A stretch of DNA of 59,038 nucleotides from Acidimicrobiia bacterium (GCA_022826045.1 JAJDVQ010000029.1:1-59038), one strand, 5' to 3'. Positions 16,332 to 24,266 are shown, counted from the stretch's first letter. A program made the numbers and translations. The notes: generated by a model from the sequence alone, not told the origin.

Positions 16332-17858
16332 ATGTCCCCTTCGATGGCCGACGGCCCGGTAGCGATGTCATGGGGCTGGCGGACGATCCTGTGTGCATGC
16401 ATCTTCCTCGTTGCGAGTTGTTCTAGTGAGACGCCGCAAGACTCATCGCTCGCTCCGGATACGTCCGTAAGCAGCCAGCCGGAAGCCCCTTCGGCTTCCA
16501 CAACAACAAGTGCTGTAGCAAGACCGGCTGCCGGCAGCCCTCGGGACTCTCTCCCGGTGCCAGTGTCATCGGTCCCGGCGCCCATTGAGGACGCAGAGTC
16601 ACCGGAAGCCGACGAGTCCCATGGTGAGTCGATCACGAATGCAGGAACGGCTGGCCAGACCGAAGATTCCCAGCCAGAAACAGACCCAGGTGCCACTGGT
16701 GCCGGGTCCGAAGCAGAGCCTGAGACTGCCGACACTGAGGGCGAGCCGTCGCGCGATGAACGGTGCGAGCCGCTGGTTCCTCCGCCTCTCGTCGCGTACG
16801 ACGACGGTGACACATGGGAAGGAACGCCGATCATTGTCCCTCGCAAGGCCGTCGGTCTCACCGCTGGCGAAGCGCCCATCGCACCGGCTGCACTGCAACC
16901 ACTTGACGGTGCCGAACTGGTGTTTCATGGCGCATGCGAGGTGCAGGCCTTCGAACGCGATGGGACCCTGAAGCGCGAATGGGCGTTTGATCAGCCGGTC
17001 CAAAATGTCTATGCCGACGGCGGAGGGGGCGTCGTCTACGAACAGATCGGTGATTCCACGCACAATCGTGAGCTGCGATGGTGGCCGGCAGGCGCCGACG
17101 AGCCGACGGTACTGCTGACTGGCATCTTCACGTTCGGCGATGGGGGATTCGAGAGCTACTTCGGCGTCACTGTCGTGGAGGACTCGCCGGTCGTCCTGTA
17201 CACGACCATCGAATGGCCCGAGGATGAAGATGAGTGTGTCGGCTGCAACCCCAACTACCTGGAGGTGCTCTATCGGAGGGAGCTTCTGGGCACTGACTCG
17301 CTGCGACTTGGCGATGTGGGTGGCCACGAGTGGGCGTTTGAGCCAAAGGCGATCACCCCGGAAGCGATCTACGGCTTCAACAGCACCGATGGTGGCCAGT
17401 GGAACTCAGCTGTTGCTACAGATCCAGAGAGCCGCGACGAGGTGTCCTTCATCACGCGAACTGACGACTTCGACGGCGACTGCTTCGACCGTCCAGACTC
17501 GTTGATTTGCCCGACGCTGATTGTGCCCGTTGGCGATGGCTTTGTCGTCGGCTTTGTAGCGTTCTCTGACGGACATGACGCCCGCCTGTATGTGCTTGCT
17601 CGTGTAGATGGCACCTCAGGCGAGATCGTTGAGTTCTTCCCTGTGGTGCTGACCGGTAGCGGCTGGAACGTGCTCGGCGTTCAGGTTTCGGGCCAGCGCG
17701 TGGTTCTGAATAGGTCAAGTGCGCAGACCCATCTCGGTGGACGGCGCACGGAAAACCTCCGCCGTCCGATCATCGTCGACTTGGCTTCGCGCACAGCAGA
17801 GGTGTACGACCGCTACGGCACGCTCCATCTCACTCAGAGCTGGGATCACCCGTCCTGA
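16332..17858 (+). CDS. Secreted lipoprotein of unknown function
   Basis: The protein (about 508 residues from the ATG at 16332; ATG 16368 is also possible) has a signal peptide ending in the lipobox LVASC. A roughly 110-residue Ser/Thr/Pro/Glu-rich linker follows, typical of surface lipoproteins, then a globular part beginning CEPLVPPPLVAYDDG. This part has periodic aromatic and Gly/Asp motifs (GGGGVVYEQIGD, VLYRREL, VDLASRTAEVYDRYG) that suggest a beta-propeller-like sheet protein. It also has CVGCNPN and paired cysteines. I do not recognise the family. It follows the ABC operon by 13 bases, so co-transcription is possible but not shown. Confidence 0.8.
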   Translation: MSPSMADGPVAMSWGWRTILCACIFLVASCSSETPQDSSLAPDTSVSSQPEAPSASTTTSAVARPAAGSPRDSLPVPVSSVPAPIEDAESPEADESHGESITNAGTAGQTEDSQPETDPGATGAGSEAEPETADTEGEPSRDERCEPLVPPPLVAYDDGDTWEGTPIIVPRKAVGLTAGEAPIAPAALQPLDGAELVFHGACEVQAFERDGTLKREWAFDQPVQNVYADGGGGVVYEQIGDSTHNRELRWWPAGADEPTVLLTGIFTFGDGGFESYFGVTVVEDSPVVLYTTIEWPEDEDECVGCNPNYLEVLYRRELLGTDSLRLGDVGGHEWAFEPKAITPEAIYGFNSTDGGQWNSAVATDPESRDEVSFITRTDDFDGDCFDRPDSLICPTLIVPVGDGFVVGFVAFSDGHDARLYVLARVDGTSGEIVEFFPVVLTGSGWNVLGVQVSGQRVVLNRSSAQTHLGGRRTENLRRPIIVDLASRTAEVYDRYGTLHLTQSWDHPS

Positions 17859-17894
17859 CCGTGGCGTGGCACCGAAATTGTGTCGCGCGAATGT

Positions 17895-17923
17895 TTGCTT
17901 TTGGGTACATACGAATGTATGCT
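17895..17923 (+). promoter_or_regulatory. Candidate leaderless promoter and operator of the DUF222-HNH gene
   Basis: TTGCTT (17895-17900) and TATGCT (17918-17923) are spaced by exactly 17 bases, and the gene's ATG begins 6 bases after the -10, where transcription would start. There is no ribosome-binding site, so a leaderless mRNA fits. The inverted repeat TACAT-N4-ATGTA (17906-17919) lies in the spacer and touches the -10, a likely repressor site. LexA control is a possibility because some mycobacterial 13E12 genes are in the SOS regulon; that link is inference. Confidence 0.5.
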
Positions 17924-17929
17924 TACTCC

Positions 17930-19120
17930 ATGTTGGTCGACGCTCCGGTAGCCCTTTTCGAAGGCGATGCGGCGGCGGATAGGCGCAGTGGCGTCAACGG
18001 TACGACCGGTGCAGGCCTCGAGACCTTGAGCCATGGCAAGTTGGTTGAAGAGCTGGTGGATCTAGTGGCCGAGCGTGCTCGGCTGGAAGGCCGCTATGCG
18101 GCGGTGCTTAGCGAGCTGGTCTCCCGGGACGGTGCTCAGTCAGCTGCCTGGCAACTGCGTCAATACACGAGGATGAACTCAGCGCAGGCACACAGCGAGG
18201 CGCGGCTCGCGGAGGCACTGGTGGAGCACGAGTTCACCGACACGCTCGAGGCGCTGCGCGCCGGTGAGATTCAGATGTCCCATGCCAAGGTGATCGCACG
18301 GGAATCGCCAAAGAAGCACCGTCGTAGCGAGAGCGACCTCTTGGAACTGTGCCGGGCCTATCCGTCAGATGTCATTGCTCGTCACACGCTGGCCTACGAG
18401 AGCCTGCAGGTGTACGCCGATCTCGAAGCCGAGGCCGCAGCCGATGATCGCACGCCGGCCGATGCCGAACTGGCGCTGCAACGCGAGGAGCGCCGTTGCT
18501 CGATGTTGTTGGGCGATGACGGGATGTGGCACCTGCGAGCGGATCTCGATTTCATCACGGGCCGACAGATCAGCCAGCAGCTCGCGGCTGCTGAGCGGGC
18601 AGTGCGCCAGCAAGACGACGTCGGCGAGCTCACGTTTCCACAGCGCAATGCAGATGCACTCTGCGATCTGATCTTGGGCCGCCAGAAGTCTCAGGCGAAC
18701 CTGGTGATCGTTGCCGACTACGACATCGTGACGGGCCAGCTCGACAACCCTCGGCTCGACGACGGCACCCCGTTGTCAGCGCGACAGCTTGCCGAACTCG
18801 CAGCCGATGCCAAGGTGCTGCCGGCGGTCTTCAAGAGCGATTGGTCTGAACTGGCGTTGGGGCGGGCTCGTAGTGCCAACGACGCCCAGCGCATCGTGCT
18901 GGCTATCCGCGACGGAGGCTGCATCGGTTGCGCCACCCAGTCCGAACGCTGTCACGCCCATCACATCCAGCACTACGAGGATGACGGACTTACAGACATC
19001 CCGAACCTCGCAATGCTGTGCGAGCCCTGCCACATCGACCACCACCAACGCCACTGGGTCATCGACACACCACCCAACGGCACCCCGCGCCGCGCTCCGC
19101 CGCCGATTCTTCCCGACTAG
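17930..19120 (+). CDS. DUF222 / 13E12-repeat protein with HNH endonuclease domain
   Basis: The 396-residue product joins an all-helical DUF222 domain (about residues 40-280, LVELVAERARLEGRYAAVL-like helices and LAEALVEHEFTDTLEALRAG) to a C-terminal HNH nuclease. The nuclease has CIGCATQSERC, HAHHIQHYEDDG, and NLAMLCEPCHIDHHQ. These supply the paired cysteines and the catalytic HH-N-H residues. Such genes are abundant and mobile-like in actinobacteria; cellular function is mostly unproven. I chose the ATG at 17930, where a good promoter ends just upstream, rather than an in-frame start at 17861. Codon use is like that of its neighbours. Confidence 0.9.
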   Translation: MLVDAPVALFEGDAAADRRSGVNGTTGAGLETLSHGKLVEELVDLVAERARLEGRYAAVLSELVSRDGAQSAAWQLRQYTRMNSAQAHSEARLAEALVEHEFTDTLEALRAGEIQMSHAKVIARESPKKHRRSESDLLELCRAYPSDVIARHTLAYESLQVYADLEAEAAADDRTPADAELALQREERRCSMLLGDDGMWHLRADLDFITGRQISQQLAAAERAVRQQDDVGELTFPQRNADALCDLILGRQKSQANLVIVADYDIVTGQLDNPRLDDGTPLSARQLAELAADAKVLPAVFKSDWSELALGRARSANDAQRIVLAIRDGGCIGCATQSERCHAHHIQHYEDDGLTDIPNLAMLCEPCHIDHHQRHWVIDTPPNGTPRRAPPPILPD

Positions 19121-19273
19121 GCAGACTGAGCACGACCAGCAGAACCTGCGCCCGCAAGCGACCAGGCCTCGCAACCGCACCGCAATCGGCAGTCCTGTTG
19201 GAGTGCAGCGGCACATGCACAAAGAGGCGAGCGCATCGGTCCGGCACAGGCGGCGGGCTGGAGCGAATCGGCG

Positions 19274-19843
19274 CTACGCAGGTGCCTCGTCGTACCAGTC
19301 GTGTGCGTGGTGCAGCAGGTAGTCGCAGATCTTGGTGCACCGGTCGAAGGGCTCGCACATGTCGTCCTCGCCTCGCAGCAGCGCCTGCAGCGACAGGTCC
19401 TTGCGCGCCACGATCATCAGCGTCCGTTTCGCTGGGTCGGTCACCGATGTGAGCGAATCGATGGCCGACACCTCCACCGGCAGGGCTGTGCCGCCGAGAC
19501 CGGCCAGGTCGGTCGCCAGCACGAGCATGTCGGGGCTGCGATCCAGCGGCGGGAGCGCCCAGGTGAACATCAAGGGCAGCCAGAATTCATCGGGAGGCAG
19601 CTCGTCTTCTGGCGTCGCCCACAGCACCTCCTCGAATGACAGCATCGTGCGCGGATCGGCTTCCAGCGTGAGGTGGAGGTCGAGTGGGCCGCCGCAGGCC
19701 TCAGCGGGGTGCAGGTCGACCTCCCAGGTCTGGCGCAGGCTGTAGGTCTCGATGAACTGCCGCTCGTCGTGAATGTGGAAGCCGTGCGCATGCGCATGGT
19801 CTTTCAGGCTCGCCATGTAGCCGGAGATGTCGATCGCTGCCAT
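19274..19843 (-). CDS. Conserved-looking hypothetical protein
   Basis: This encodes 189 residues beginning MAAIDISGYMASLKDHAHAH. It looks like a compact alpha/beta protein: WEVDLHPAEACGGPLDLHLT, a D/E/P-rich middle, and a C-terminal helix with CTKICDYLLHHAHDWYDE. I see no enzyme motif and do not recognise the family. GGGGAG nine bases upstream favours this ATG over one five codons earlier at 19858. It converges with the HNH gene and diverges from the inositol-monophosphatase-like gene. Confidence 0.75.
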   Translation of the reverse strand: MAAIDISGYMASLKDHAHAHGFHIHDERQFIETYSLRQTWEVDLHPAEACGGPLDLHLTLEADPRTMLSFEEVLWATPEDELPPDEFWLPLMFTWALPPLDRSPDMLVLATDLAGLGGTALPVEVSAIDSLTSVTDPAKRTLMIVARKDLSLQALLRGEDDMCEPFDRCTKICDYLLHHAHDWYDEAPA

Positions 19844-19912
19844 CGGGATGCTCCCCATGCGGCGCTGAGGTGATGCGCGGAGGTTATAGCGCCGGGTGGC
19901 AGCATTCGACGA

Positions 19913-20740
19913 ATGAATTCCGAGAGCGACGGTTGGCTGGAGCTGCTGCGGCGTACTGCCGACGCTGTCGAAGTAGCGCTGGCCGGTTTCGACCGCTGGC
20001 AGGACGGCGGGGAACGGCCCGACCAGTACGCGCTTGATCAGGTGGCTGACGCTGGGGCGCTCTCGGTGCTCGACGAGGCGGGCGTCGGTGTGCTGAGCGA
20101 GGAATCCGGCCTGCGGGCTGGATCAGGCAGCGAGACCGTCATCGTGGATCCGGTGGACGGCTCCACCAATGCCTCACGCGGCATCCCGCACTACTGCATC
20201 AGCCTGTGCGTGGTGGACACCTCCAGCAGTACGCCTGCGGCCCACGACGGCAGCGGCGCGGTGACGCCGGTTGGCGATAGTGCTGGCACTGCCGCGGCCC
20301 GCCGCGGCGCCACGGTCGTGACGCCTGTCGCCGGTTTCGTTCGGCATTTGGTGACAGGTGAAGAGTTCACTGCATGCGCCGGCGGGGGAGCGCAGCGCAA
20401 CGGTGCCCCGATCGGGCCTAGCGGGCAGACGACCGGTGAACGGGCCGTGATCGGCGTGTCGGGTCGCCCCGGCGCTGACCTGCCGGTCTGGCAGGTGCGA
20501 GTGCTCGGCTCGGCGGCGCTCGACCTGTGCGCCGTCGCCTGCGGCCGCCTCGACGCGTACATCGACCTCAACTCGAACCACGGCGTCTGGGACTACGCCG
20601 CAGGCATTCTGATCTGTGCCGAAGCGGGCGCATGGACCGGCGATGCCAGCGGCAGGGAGCTTTTTCACCTCAGCCACAGCGAGCGCCGGGGACCCATCGC
20701 CGCCAGCACCTCCGAACTAGCTGCGCTGCTGAGAGGCTGA
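19913..20740 (+). CDS. Inositol monophosphatase family protein
   Basis: The 275-residue protein carries the metal-dependent phosphatase signatures of the IMPase/FBPase/CysQ superfamily: SEESG near residue 64, VDPVDGSTNA near 80 and GVWDYAAG near 225. The second Glu and the three Asp residues that bind Mg are all present. A roughly 40-residue Ser/Ala/Gly-rich insertion follows the first metal motif (between CVVDT and GATVVTPVAGF), which is not typical. Likely substrates are inositol-1-phosphate, histidinol phosphate or PAP; the sequence does not decide between them. The stop codon lies inside the start of interspersed repeat copy B. Confidence 0.9.
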   Translation: MNSESDGWLELLRRTADAVEVALAGFDRWQDGGERPDQYALDQVADAGALSVLDEAGVGVLSEESGLRAGSGSETVIVDPVDGSTNASRGIPHYCISLCVVDTSSSTPAAHDGSGAVTPVGDSAGTAAARRGATVVTPVAGFVRHLVTGEEFTACAGGGAQRNGAPIGPSGQTTGERAVIGVSGRPGADLPVWQVRVLGSAALDLCAVACGRLDAYIDLNSNHGVWDYAAGILICAEAGAWTGDASGRELFHLSHSERRGPIAASTSELAALLRG

Positions 20741-20801
20741 GCCGAAAGGCGAAGCCGTGGTCCGAGTGGCCCGTGAGCGCAGCGAACAAGAGCGGGAAGC
20801 A
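20736..20801 (+). repeat. Interspersed repeat element, copy B
   Basis: GGCTGAGCC, a variable stretch, then CCGAG-GGCCCGTGAGCGCAGCG and CAAGAGCGGGAAGCA. It matches copy A at 2454-2505 in the same orientation relative to the upstream gene, and it begins on the stop codon of the IMPase-like gene. The hairpin possible in copy A is destroyed here (CGAAC instead of CGGGC). Confidence 0.65.
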
Positions 20802-20912
20802 CTACGTGCTGCGATGTGAAGGCCCGCCCATCTGCGCCTCGCGCAAGACACGCTGGGCAGCCGGGCTCCCCGTCCGGAGGCGGCCGGTAGCCTGCGAGAC
20901 CCGGCCGACCGG

Positions 20913-20986
20913 GGGCGCTTAGCTCAGCTGGCGAGAGCACCTCCCTTACAAGGAGGGGGTCGCAGGTTCGAGTCCTGCAGCGCCCA
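20913..20986 (+). tRNA. tRNA-Val(TAC)
   Basis: The acceptor GGGCGCT pairs with AGCGCCC; the D-arm is GCTCAGCTGGCGAGAGC. The anticodon stem CTCCC/GGAGG encloses TTACA, giving anticodon TAC. The T-arm is CGCAGGTTCGAGTCCTGCA. The discriminator is A and CCA is not encoded. The IS scar starts about 50 bases downstream, and tRNA 3' ends are common integration points, but I see no duplicated tRNA end nearby. Confidence 0.97.
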
Positions 20987-21030
20987 CCGACGTGCCCATG
21001 CCCGCACGTTGAGTCGGCTCGCTAGCCGGA

Positions 21031-21189
21031 TCAGTAGATGCCGGGAACGATGCGGTAGGGGACCCGCTCCCGGTATTCCGCCCACATGTCCGGGCCGTAT
21101 TTCTGCGCGCAGCGCCTGTCGTCGTCCATCTGCCGGTAGCTGAACAGCGCGAAGACCTAGATCAGGTAGTGCCACGCCCACAGGTTGCC
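21031..21189 (-). pseudogene. C-terminal remnant of a sterol-reductase-like (ERG4/ERG24-type) membrane protein
   Basis: On the minus strand the bases next to the IS read LWAWHYLI-stop-VFALFSYRQMDDDRRC, then AQKYGPDMWAEYRERVPYRI, VPGIY and a TGA stop. The pattern R-DD-x2-C-x2-KYG-x2-W-x2-Y-x3-VPYRI-x-PGIY is the C-terminal signature of the ERG4/ERG24 and lamin-B-receptor sterol reductase family. Only about 50 residues remain, with an internal TAG, and the IS replaces the rest. It is dead sequence, but it shows that a sterol-reductase-like gene once lay here. Confidence 0.6.
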
Positions 21190-21217
21190 GGCTCTTCGCG
21201 TTTTAGCGTGGAGTGAG
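21190..21217. repeat. Left terminal inverted repeat of the ISL3-type element
   Basis: 28 bases beginning GGCTCTTCGCG and ending GTGGAGTGAG. It pairs with 22576-22603 with three mismatches. It lies 13 bp after the stop side of the transposase gene. Confidence 0.88.
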
Positions 21218-22564
21218 TGTGTCGAGCAGGGTCCAGTCGGGTTTGCCTGCATACAGCAGGACTCGTGTGCGGTAGTGGTCGAAGTTGGCGTTCCCGAACG
21301 ACACCCGCTTGATCAGCTTCGCGAGGTTGTTGGCTGCCTCGGTCGGCCCGTTGGTGACATGCGAGCGGTGCCAGTTGGCGTTCTGGGTGCGCCAGGCGGC
21401 GAGGGTGCGGCCGAGCTTGTTCAGCTCCGGGGAGAACGTGTCGTCCTGAAGGTCGCGGGCGAGCTCGTCGAGCGTCTCGGCGGCGAGGGCGCGGCTGGGG
21501 ATCCGGTAGACGCCGCGCAGGGTCTCCTTGGCGTGCCACGCGTCTCGCACCTCGCTGTGGGGGTCGCCGGCTGCGAGCAGGCCCCGCAGCTTGTGTCGTC
21601 CCTTGTCGGTGACCCGCTCGGCGGCGGTGAGCAGCAGCCGCCGTGTCCGATAGAGGGGGTCGTGCTTGGTGCCTCGCCCGCCGGTGGTCTCGTTCTGCAC
21701 CCGGCGGCGCACGTCGTCGATCGCCGAGTTCGCGAGCTTGATCACATGGAACGGGTCAGCTATCTGCCGGGCGCGGGGCAGCGCGTCGGTGAACGTCTTG
21801 CGGTACGGCCCCGACAGGTCCATCACGCCCCAGCGGACCCGTCTTCGCCGCCGCGGCGACCGGGCCTCGATCCACCTGGTCGCTCCTTGGGCGCTGCGGC
21901 CGGGCACGATGTCGAGCAGCTTGCCGCGGCGGGTGTCCACGATCGTGGTGCCCCAGTGTTTTTCGCGGTAGCGGCCGCGGCGGAACAGCACGATCTCGTC
22001 GAGGCCCAGCGCGGTGACCTCTTCAAGCCGTGCCATGTCGGCTTCGAGCAGCGCGCCGCCCCAGCGATGCACCGCGGCCATCACCGTGTGCCACCCCGCG
22101 CCCAGGCCCGCGGCGATCTCGCTGATCGTCCTTCCCGCACCGGCGCGGCGGGTCGCATGCCGCGCCGCCCGGCTGGCCATCCGCGCCCGCCGCGGCGCGA
22201 TCCCCGGCTCCTGGTCGGTGAACGTGCACACCCCGCAGCCGCTGTGAGGGCACCGCCAGCGGCGCTTGTTCCACACCAGCCGCACCGGCCGACCGAACGC
22301 CGGCAGATCGGCCAGCTTCACCTTGGCCGAACCGTGCGCCCACACCGGCCCCCCGCAGCCCTCACAGCACGGGCGCCGGACCAGCTCGATCCCGACCGAC
22401 AGCGGGCCGTCGCGCCGGTCCGACACCTCGGTCACCGCCACGCCGGCGCCCAAGCCGACAACAGCATGCAACGCGCGAATAGCGTCAAGCCTCACAGGGA
22501 TCCTCCAGAACTCAGAGATGCCAACCACCTCCGATTCTGGGGGATCCCTCCCTATGCCGCCCAC
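21203..22564 (-). CDS. ISL3-family transposase
   Basis: The 453-residue protein has an N-terminal zinc-binding domain with cysteine pairs (CCEGCGGPVWAHG; CPHSGCGVC), a helix-turn-helix region (RTISEIAAGLGAGWHTVM), and a DDE catalytic domain. Probable catalytic residues are Asp in LGLDEI, Asp in MDLSGPY and Glu in NGPTEAANN. Its length fits ISL3 transposases (about 400-460), with no frameshift, so the element may still be active. Its C-terminus overlaps the left terminal repeat. An opposing long frame on the plus strand is a GC-bias artefact. Confidence 0.93.
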   Translation of the reverse strand: MGGIGRDPPESEVVGISEFWRIPVRLDAIRALHAVVGLGAGVAVTEVSDRRDGPLSVGIELVRRPCCEGCGGPVWAHGSAKVKLADLPAFGRPVRLVWNKRRWRCPHSGCGVCTFTDQEPGIAPRRARMASRAARHATRRAGAGRTISEIAAGLGAGWHTVMAAVHRWGGALLEADMARLEEVTALGLDEIVLFRRGRYREKHWGTTIVDTRRGKLLDIVPGRSAQGATRWIEARSPRRRRRVRWGVMDLSGPYRKTFTDALPRARQIADPFHVIKLANSAIDDVRRRVQNETTGGRGTKHDPLYRTRRLLLTAAERVTDKGRHKLRGLLAAGDPHSEVRDAWHAKETLRGVYRIPSRALAAETLDELARDLQDDTFSPELNKLGRTLAAWRTQNANWHRSHVTNGPTEAANNLAKLIKRVSFGNANFDHYRTRVLLYAGKPDWTLLDTLTPR

Positions 22565-22575
22565 ACCCTCAACGG

Positions 22576-22603
22576 CTCACTCCACGCGCAAACGCGAAGC
22601 GCC
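22576..22603. repeat. Right terminal inverted repeat of the ISL3-type element
   Basis: 28 bases, CTCACTCCACGCG through CGCGAAGCGCC. This is the mirror of 21190-21217 with three differences, and it sits 12 bases upstream of the transposase start, so the transposase promoter probably overlaps it. Confidence 0.88.
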
Positions 22604-22604
22604 C

Positions 22605-22960
22605 AAAAGGTGAACATCGTCGTCTGTGAGCGCGCAGCCGAGATGTTTGCGGCAGGCTGCGTCGGCTGAGGACAGGGCGACGGCGCCGGTGCCGTACCAG
22701 CGGGCGAGCTCGGGTCTCGCGGTCGAACCGGGCGGGGTCGCCGACCTCGCGCAGCAGCACGGCGGCGGAGACGGGCCGATGCCGGGCTCGTCGCGCAGGG
22801 TGGTGCCGTGGCAGTCGAGCAGGTCGTCGATGAGCCGTTCGAGGCGGCGGATCTCGCGGCGCGCTTCGCAGTCTTGTTCGATGAACGCTTGAAGCTGGGC
22901 CAGGCGGTGGCGGCCTGTCGAGACGGATGAGCAGACCTCGACGGAGGACAGCACATGGCA
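22605..22960 (-). pseudogene. IS110-family transposase remnant, frameshifted
   Basis: The minus strand reads, in one frame, LQAFIEQDCEARREIRRLER, LIDDLLDCHGTTLRDEPGIG, and in another frame VSAAVLLREVGDPARFDRET; the first frame then resumes with WYGTGAVALSSADA. Together this is the middle of an IS110 transposase, in the helical linker and the Tnp_20 region with its 'EPGIGP' core. Both ends are missing and at least two frameshifts are needed. The right end of the ISL3 element abuts it, so the ISL3 element apparently landed in or next to an older decaying IS. Confidence 0.7.
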
Positions 22961-23109
22961 ACATTCGCCGAGATCGACTGGGGCGGCGCTGCGGGAATGG
23001 ACAGGCACAGCTCGTCGCCGTGCGGAGGTACGGCCTCATCTGCGGGCCAGCATGATGTTGCGCCTTCGCGTTTTCTTGGGATTCGGTCTGCTGGCTCGGC
23101 GGGGTCAGG

Positions 23110-23230
23110 CTATGTGGTGAGGATGCCGCGGGCTTCGAAGTTCGTGTAGTTGGTGAAGCCGTGGGCTTTGCGGCGCAGGACCTGGAGCAGGTTGTTGGTG
23201 CCTTCGATGCGGCCGTTGCTGGGCCGCCCG
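23110..23230 (-). pseudogene. C-terminal remnant of a second, different ISL3-like transposase
   Basis: The minus strand encodes PSNGRIEGTNNLLQVLRRKA, HGFTNYTNFEARGILTT and a TAG stop. NGRIEGTNN is the conserved DDE-glutamate region of ISL3/Tnp_12-type transposases. Only about 37 residues survive, and the sequence differs from the intact element's end (NGPTEAANN), so it comes from another IS. Its upstream edge fuses directly into the retropepsin gene and cuts off that gene's 3' end. Confidence 0.65.
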
Positions 23231-23480
23231 GTTTGGTGCCCGACCAGTCAACGCTGGCAATGAACGTATCGAAGGTCTCCTCTTGGCCGTTTGCCAACTC
23301 GAGACTGCTGGTGCCCACACGCAGAAGCCCAAGACGGCTCACCACGTCAGGAGGAAGAGTGAGGTCGCCGTTGTAGCCGGTGTCTATTCGAGCAGCCACT
23401 CGGCTGCTGCGCCCAGCGGTGCCCAAGACATCCAAGGCGATGACCGCTTCGAGGCCGACGTTGACGGCACCCTCGATCAT
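23225..23480 (-). pseudogene. Retropepsin-like aspartic protease, 3' truncated by an IS remnant
   Basis: From the ATG at 23480 the frame reads MIEGAVNVGLEAVIALDVLG, then VAARIDTGYNGDLTLPPDVV and a strand pattern TSSLELANGQEETFDTFIAS. IDTGYNGDLTLP is the clan AA catalytic Asp region (COG5550-like; the usual form is 'IDTGFNG.LTLP'). The C-terminal third, with the LLGM-type motif, is replaced by ISL3-like sequence after about SVDWSGTKP. The ATG overlaps the stop of the upstream small gene as ATGA, so the pair was translationally coupled. Confidence 0.72.
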
Positions 23481-23753
23481 CGTGGCGGTTGCAGACCTCG
23501 CCCGGCGAAGCTGAACAACCCCCGGTGACCAACCCGCATCAGCCAAACATCACAGGCTTCGGGACGTCGAACTCTCAAGTCAGCCGCCGCATCGAGCCAC
23601 CTCGTCTGCGATGGCCCAGTCGCCGCTGTCAACATCAATAGCCAAGCAGCGGCCATGTTGATCCTCGGCGAGGTTGGGCTTGATGTCTCGCTCGTAGATC
23701 TCGCCACCGCGGCGAGCCGTTTCCTTGCGGGCGCTCTGATTCCGAACTGCCAT
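23477..23753 (-). pseudogene. Small partner gene of the retropepsin, frameshifted
   Basis: The start MAVRNQSARKETARRGGEIY is preceded by AGGAGG, and continues ERDIKPNLAEDQHGRCLAID VDSGDW in one frame. It stops early (after VARCGG), while LRVRRPEACDVWLMRVGHRG and LFSFAGRG follow in another frame up to a TGA overlapping the protease ATG. The combined sequence has the form, as I recall it, of the roughly 80-residue proteins often encoded just before clan AA proteases ('EIYERDI.P....G...AID..SGD...RRP.A..wlmRvG.R...sF.GR'). One single-base frameshift near 23580-23600 explains the break. Confidence 0.6.
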
Positions 23754-23791
23754 GGTCGCCTCCTCGCCGCACTCGAACCGATGAACGCAGC

Positions 23792-24243
23792 CTAACCCTG
23801 ACCTTCGGATGGTCTCCAAGTGATTTTCTCGGCTTGCGCTCGACGCAAGTGGGTCGGCCCAAAGTTGAGTCCCTGGTAGTGGTGTATGGAGGGGGCATCC
23901 CTTGGGCGCGTGATCACCGCGTCTGCCTCTGGAGGTAACGACTCATCCAGAGAGGAAGACACGGTGATCGATCCCGACACGATGGACGCGCTCGGGTGGC
24001 TGCGCACGCACCCACGAGCAAATCAACCGGGGAAAAGTCGTCAATCGAATCGACCGCGAGCAGCTGCTCCGCCAACTCCAGTACGAACAGCTCGCATTCA
24101 TCAGGTGGCAAGAATTTCACCCATGGGTAGGCATCACTGAGCGCTGCTTCCAGTGCAGTCGGTTGGCTTGCCGCCAGGCTGCACAACATTCGGGCCACGC
24201 TGCCGAACACTTCATGGGCGCTTCGTCTCCGTCGGCACGACAC
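23792..24243 (-). pseudogene. Possible decayed small ORF between rpsJ and the IS scar
   Basis: Minus-strand frames contain LSDAYPWVKFLPPDECELFV, LELAEQLLAVDSIDDFSPVD, LLVGACAATRA, and then in another frame SITVSSSLDESLPPEADAVI. The first part has the composition of a real small helical protein (perhaps an antitoxin-like partner). The remainder requires a frame change near 24000. I do not recognise the family with any certainty. This stretch is where rplC would be expected after rpsJ. Confidence 0.3.
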
Positions 24244-24266
24244 TGTGGCGACATTGGAACGTTGCG

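Larger units (their letters stand above)
21190..22603. mobile_element. ISL3-family insertion sequence with terminal inverted repeats
   Basis: The element is 1,414 bases long. The left end 21190-21217 starts GGCTCTTCGCGTTTTAGCGT and the right end 22576-22603, read inward, starts GGCGCTTCGCGTTTGCGCGT. The two agree at 25 of 28 positions. GGCTCTT ends are typical of ISL3. One full-length transposase lies inside on the minus strand. The adjacent 8 bases (AGGTTGCC left, CAAAAGGT right) do not match, so no target duplication is visible. The left flank is a sterol-reductase remnant and the right flank an IS110 remnant, so later deletion or recombination probably removed the original partner flank. 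Confidence 0.88.

Noticed and set aside
20913-21190. A tRNA-Val attachment site for an integrated island
   Set aside because: No repeat of the tRNA 3' end and no integrase were found; the adjacent insertions are IS-derived.
21182-22611. An 8-bp target-site duplication flanking the ISL3 element
   Set aside because: AGGTTGCC and CAAAAGGT do not match in either orientation.
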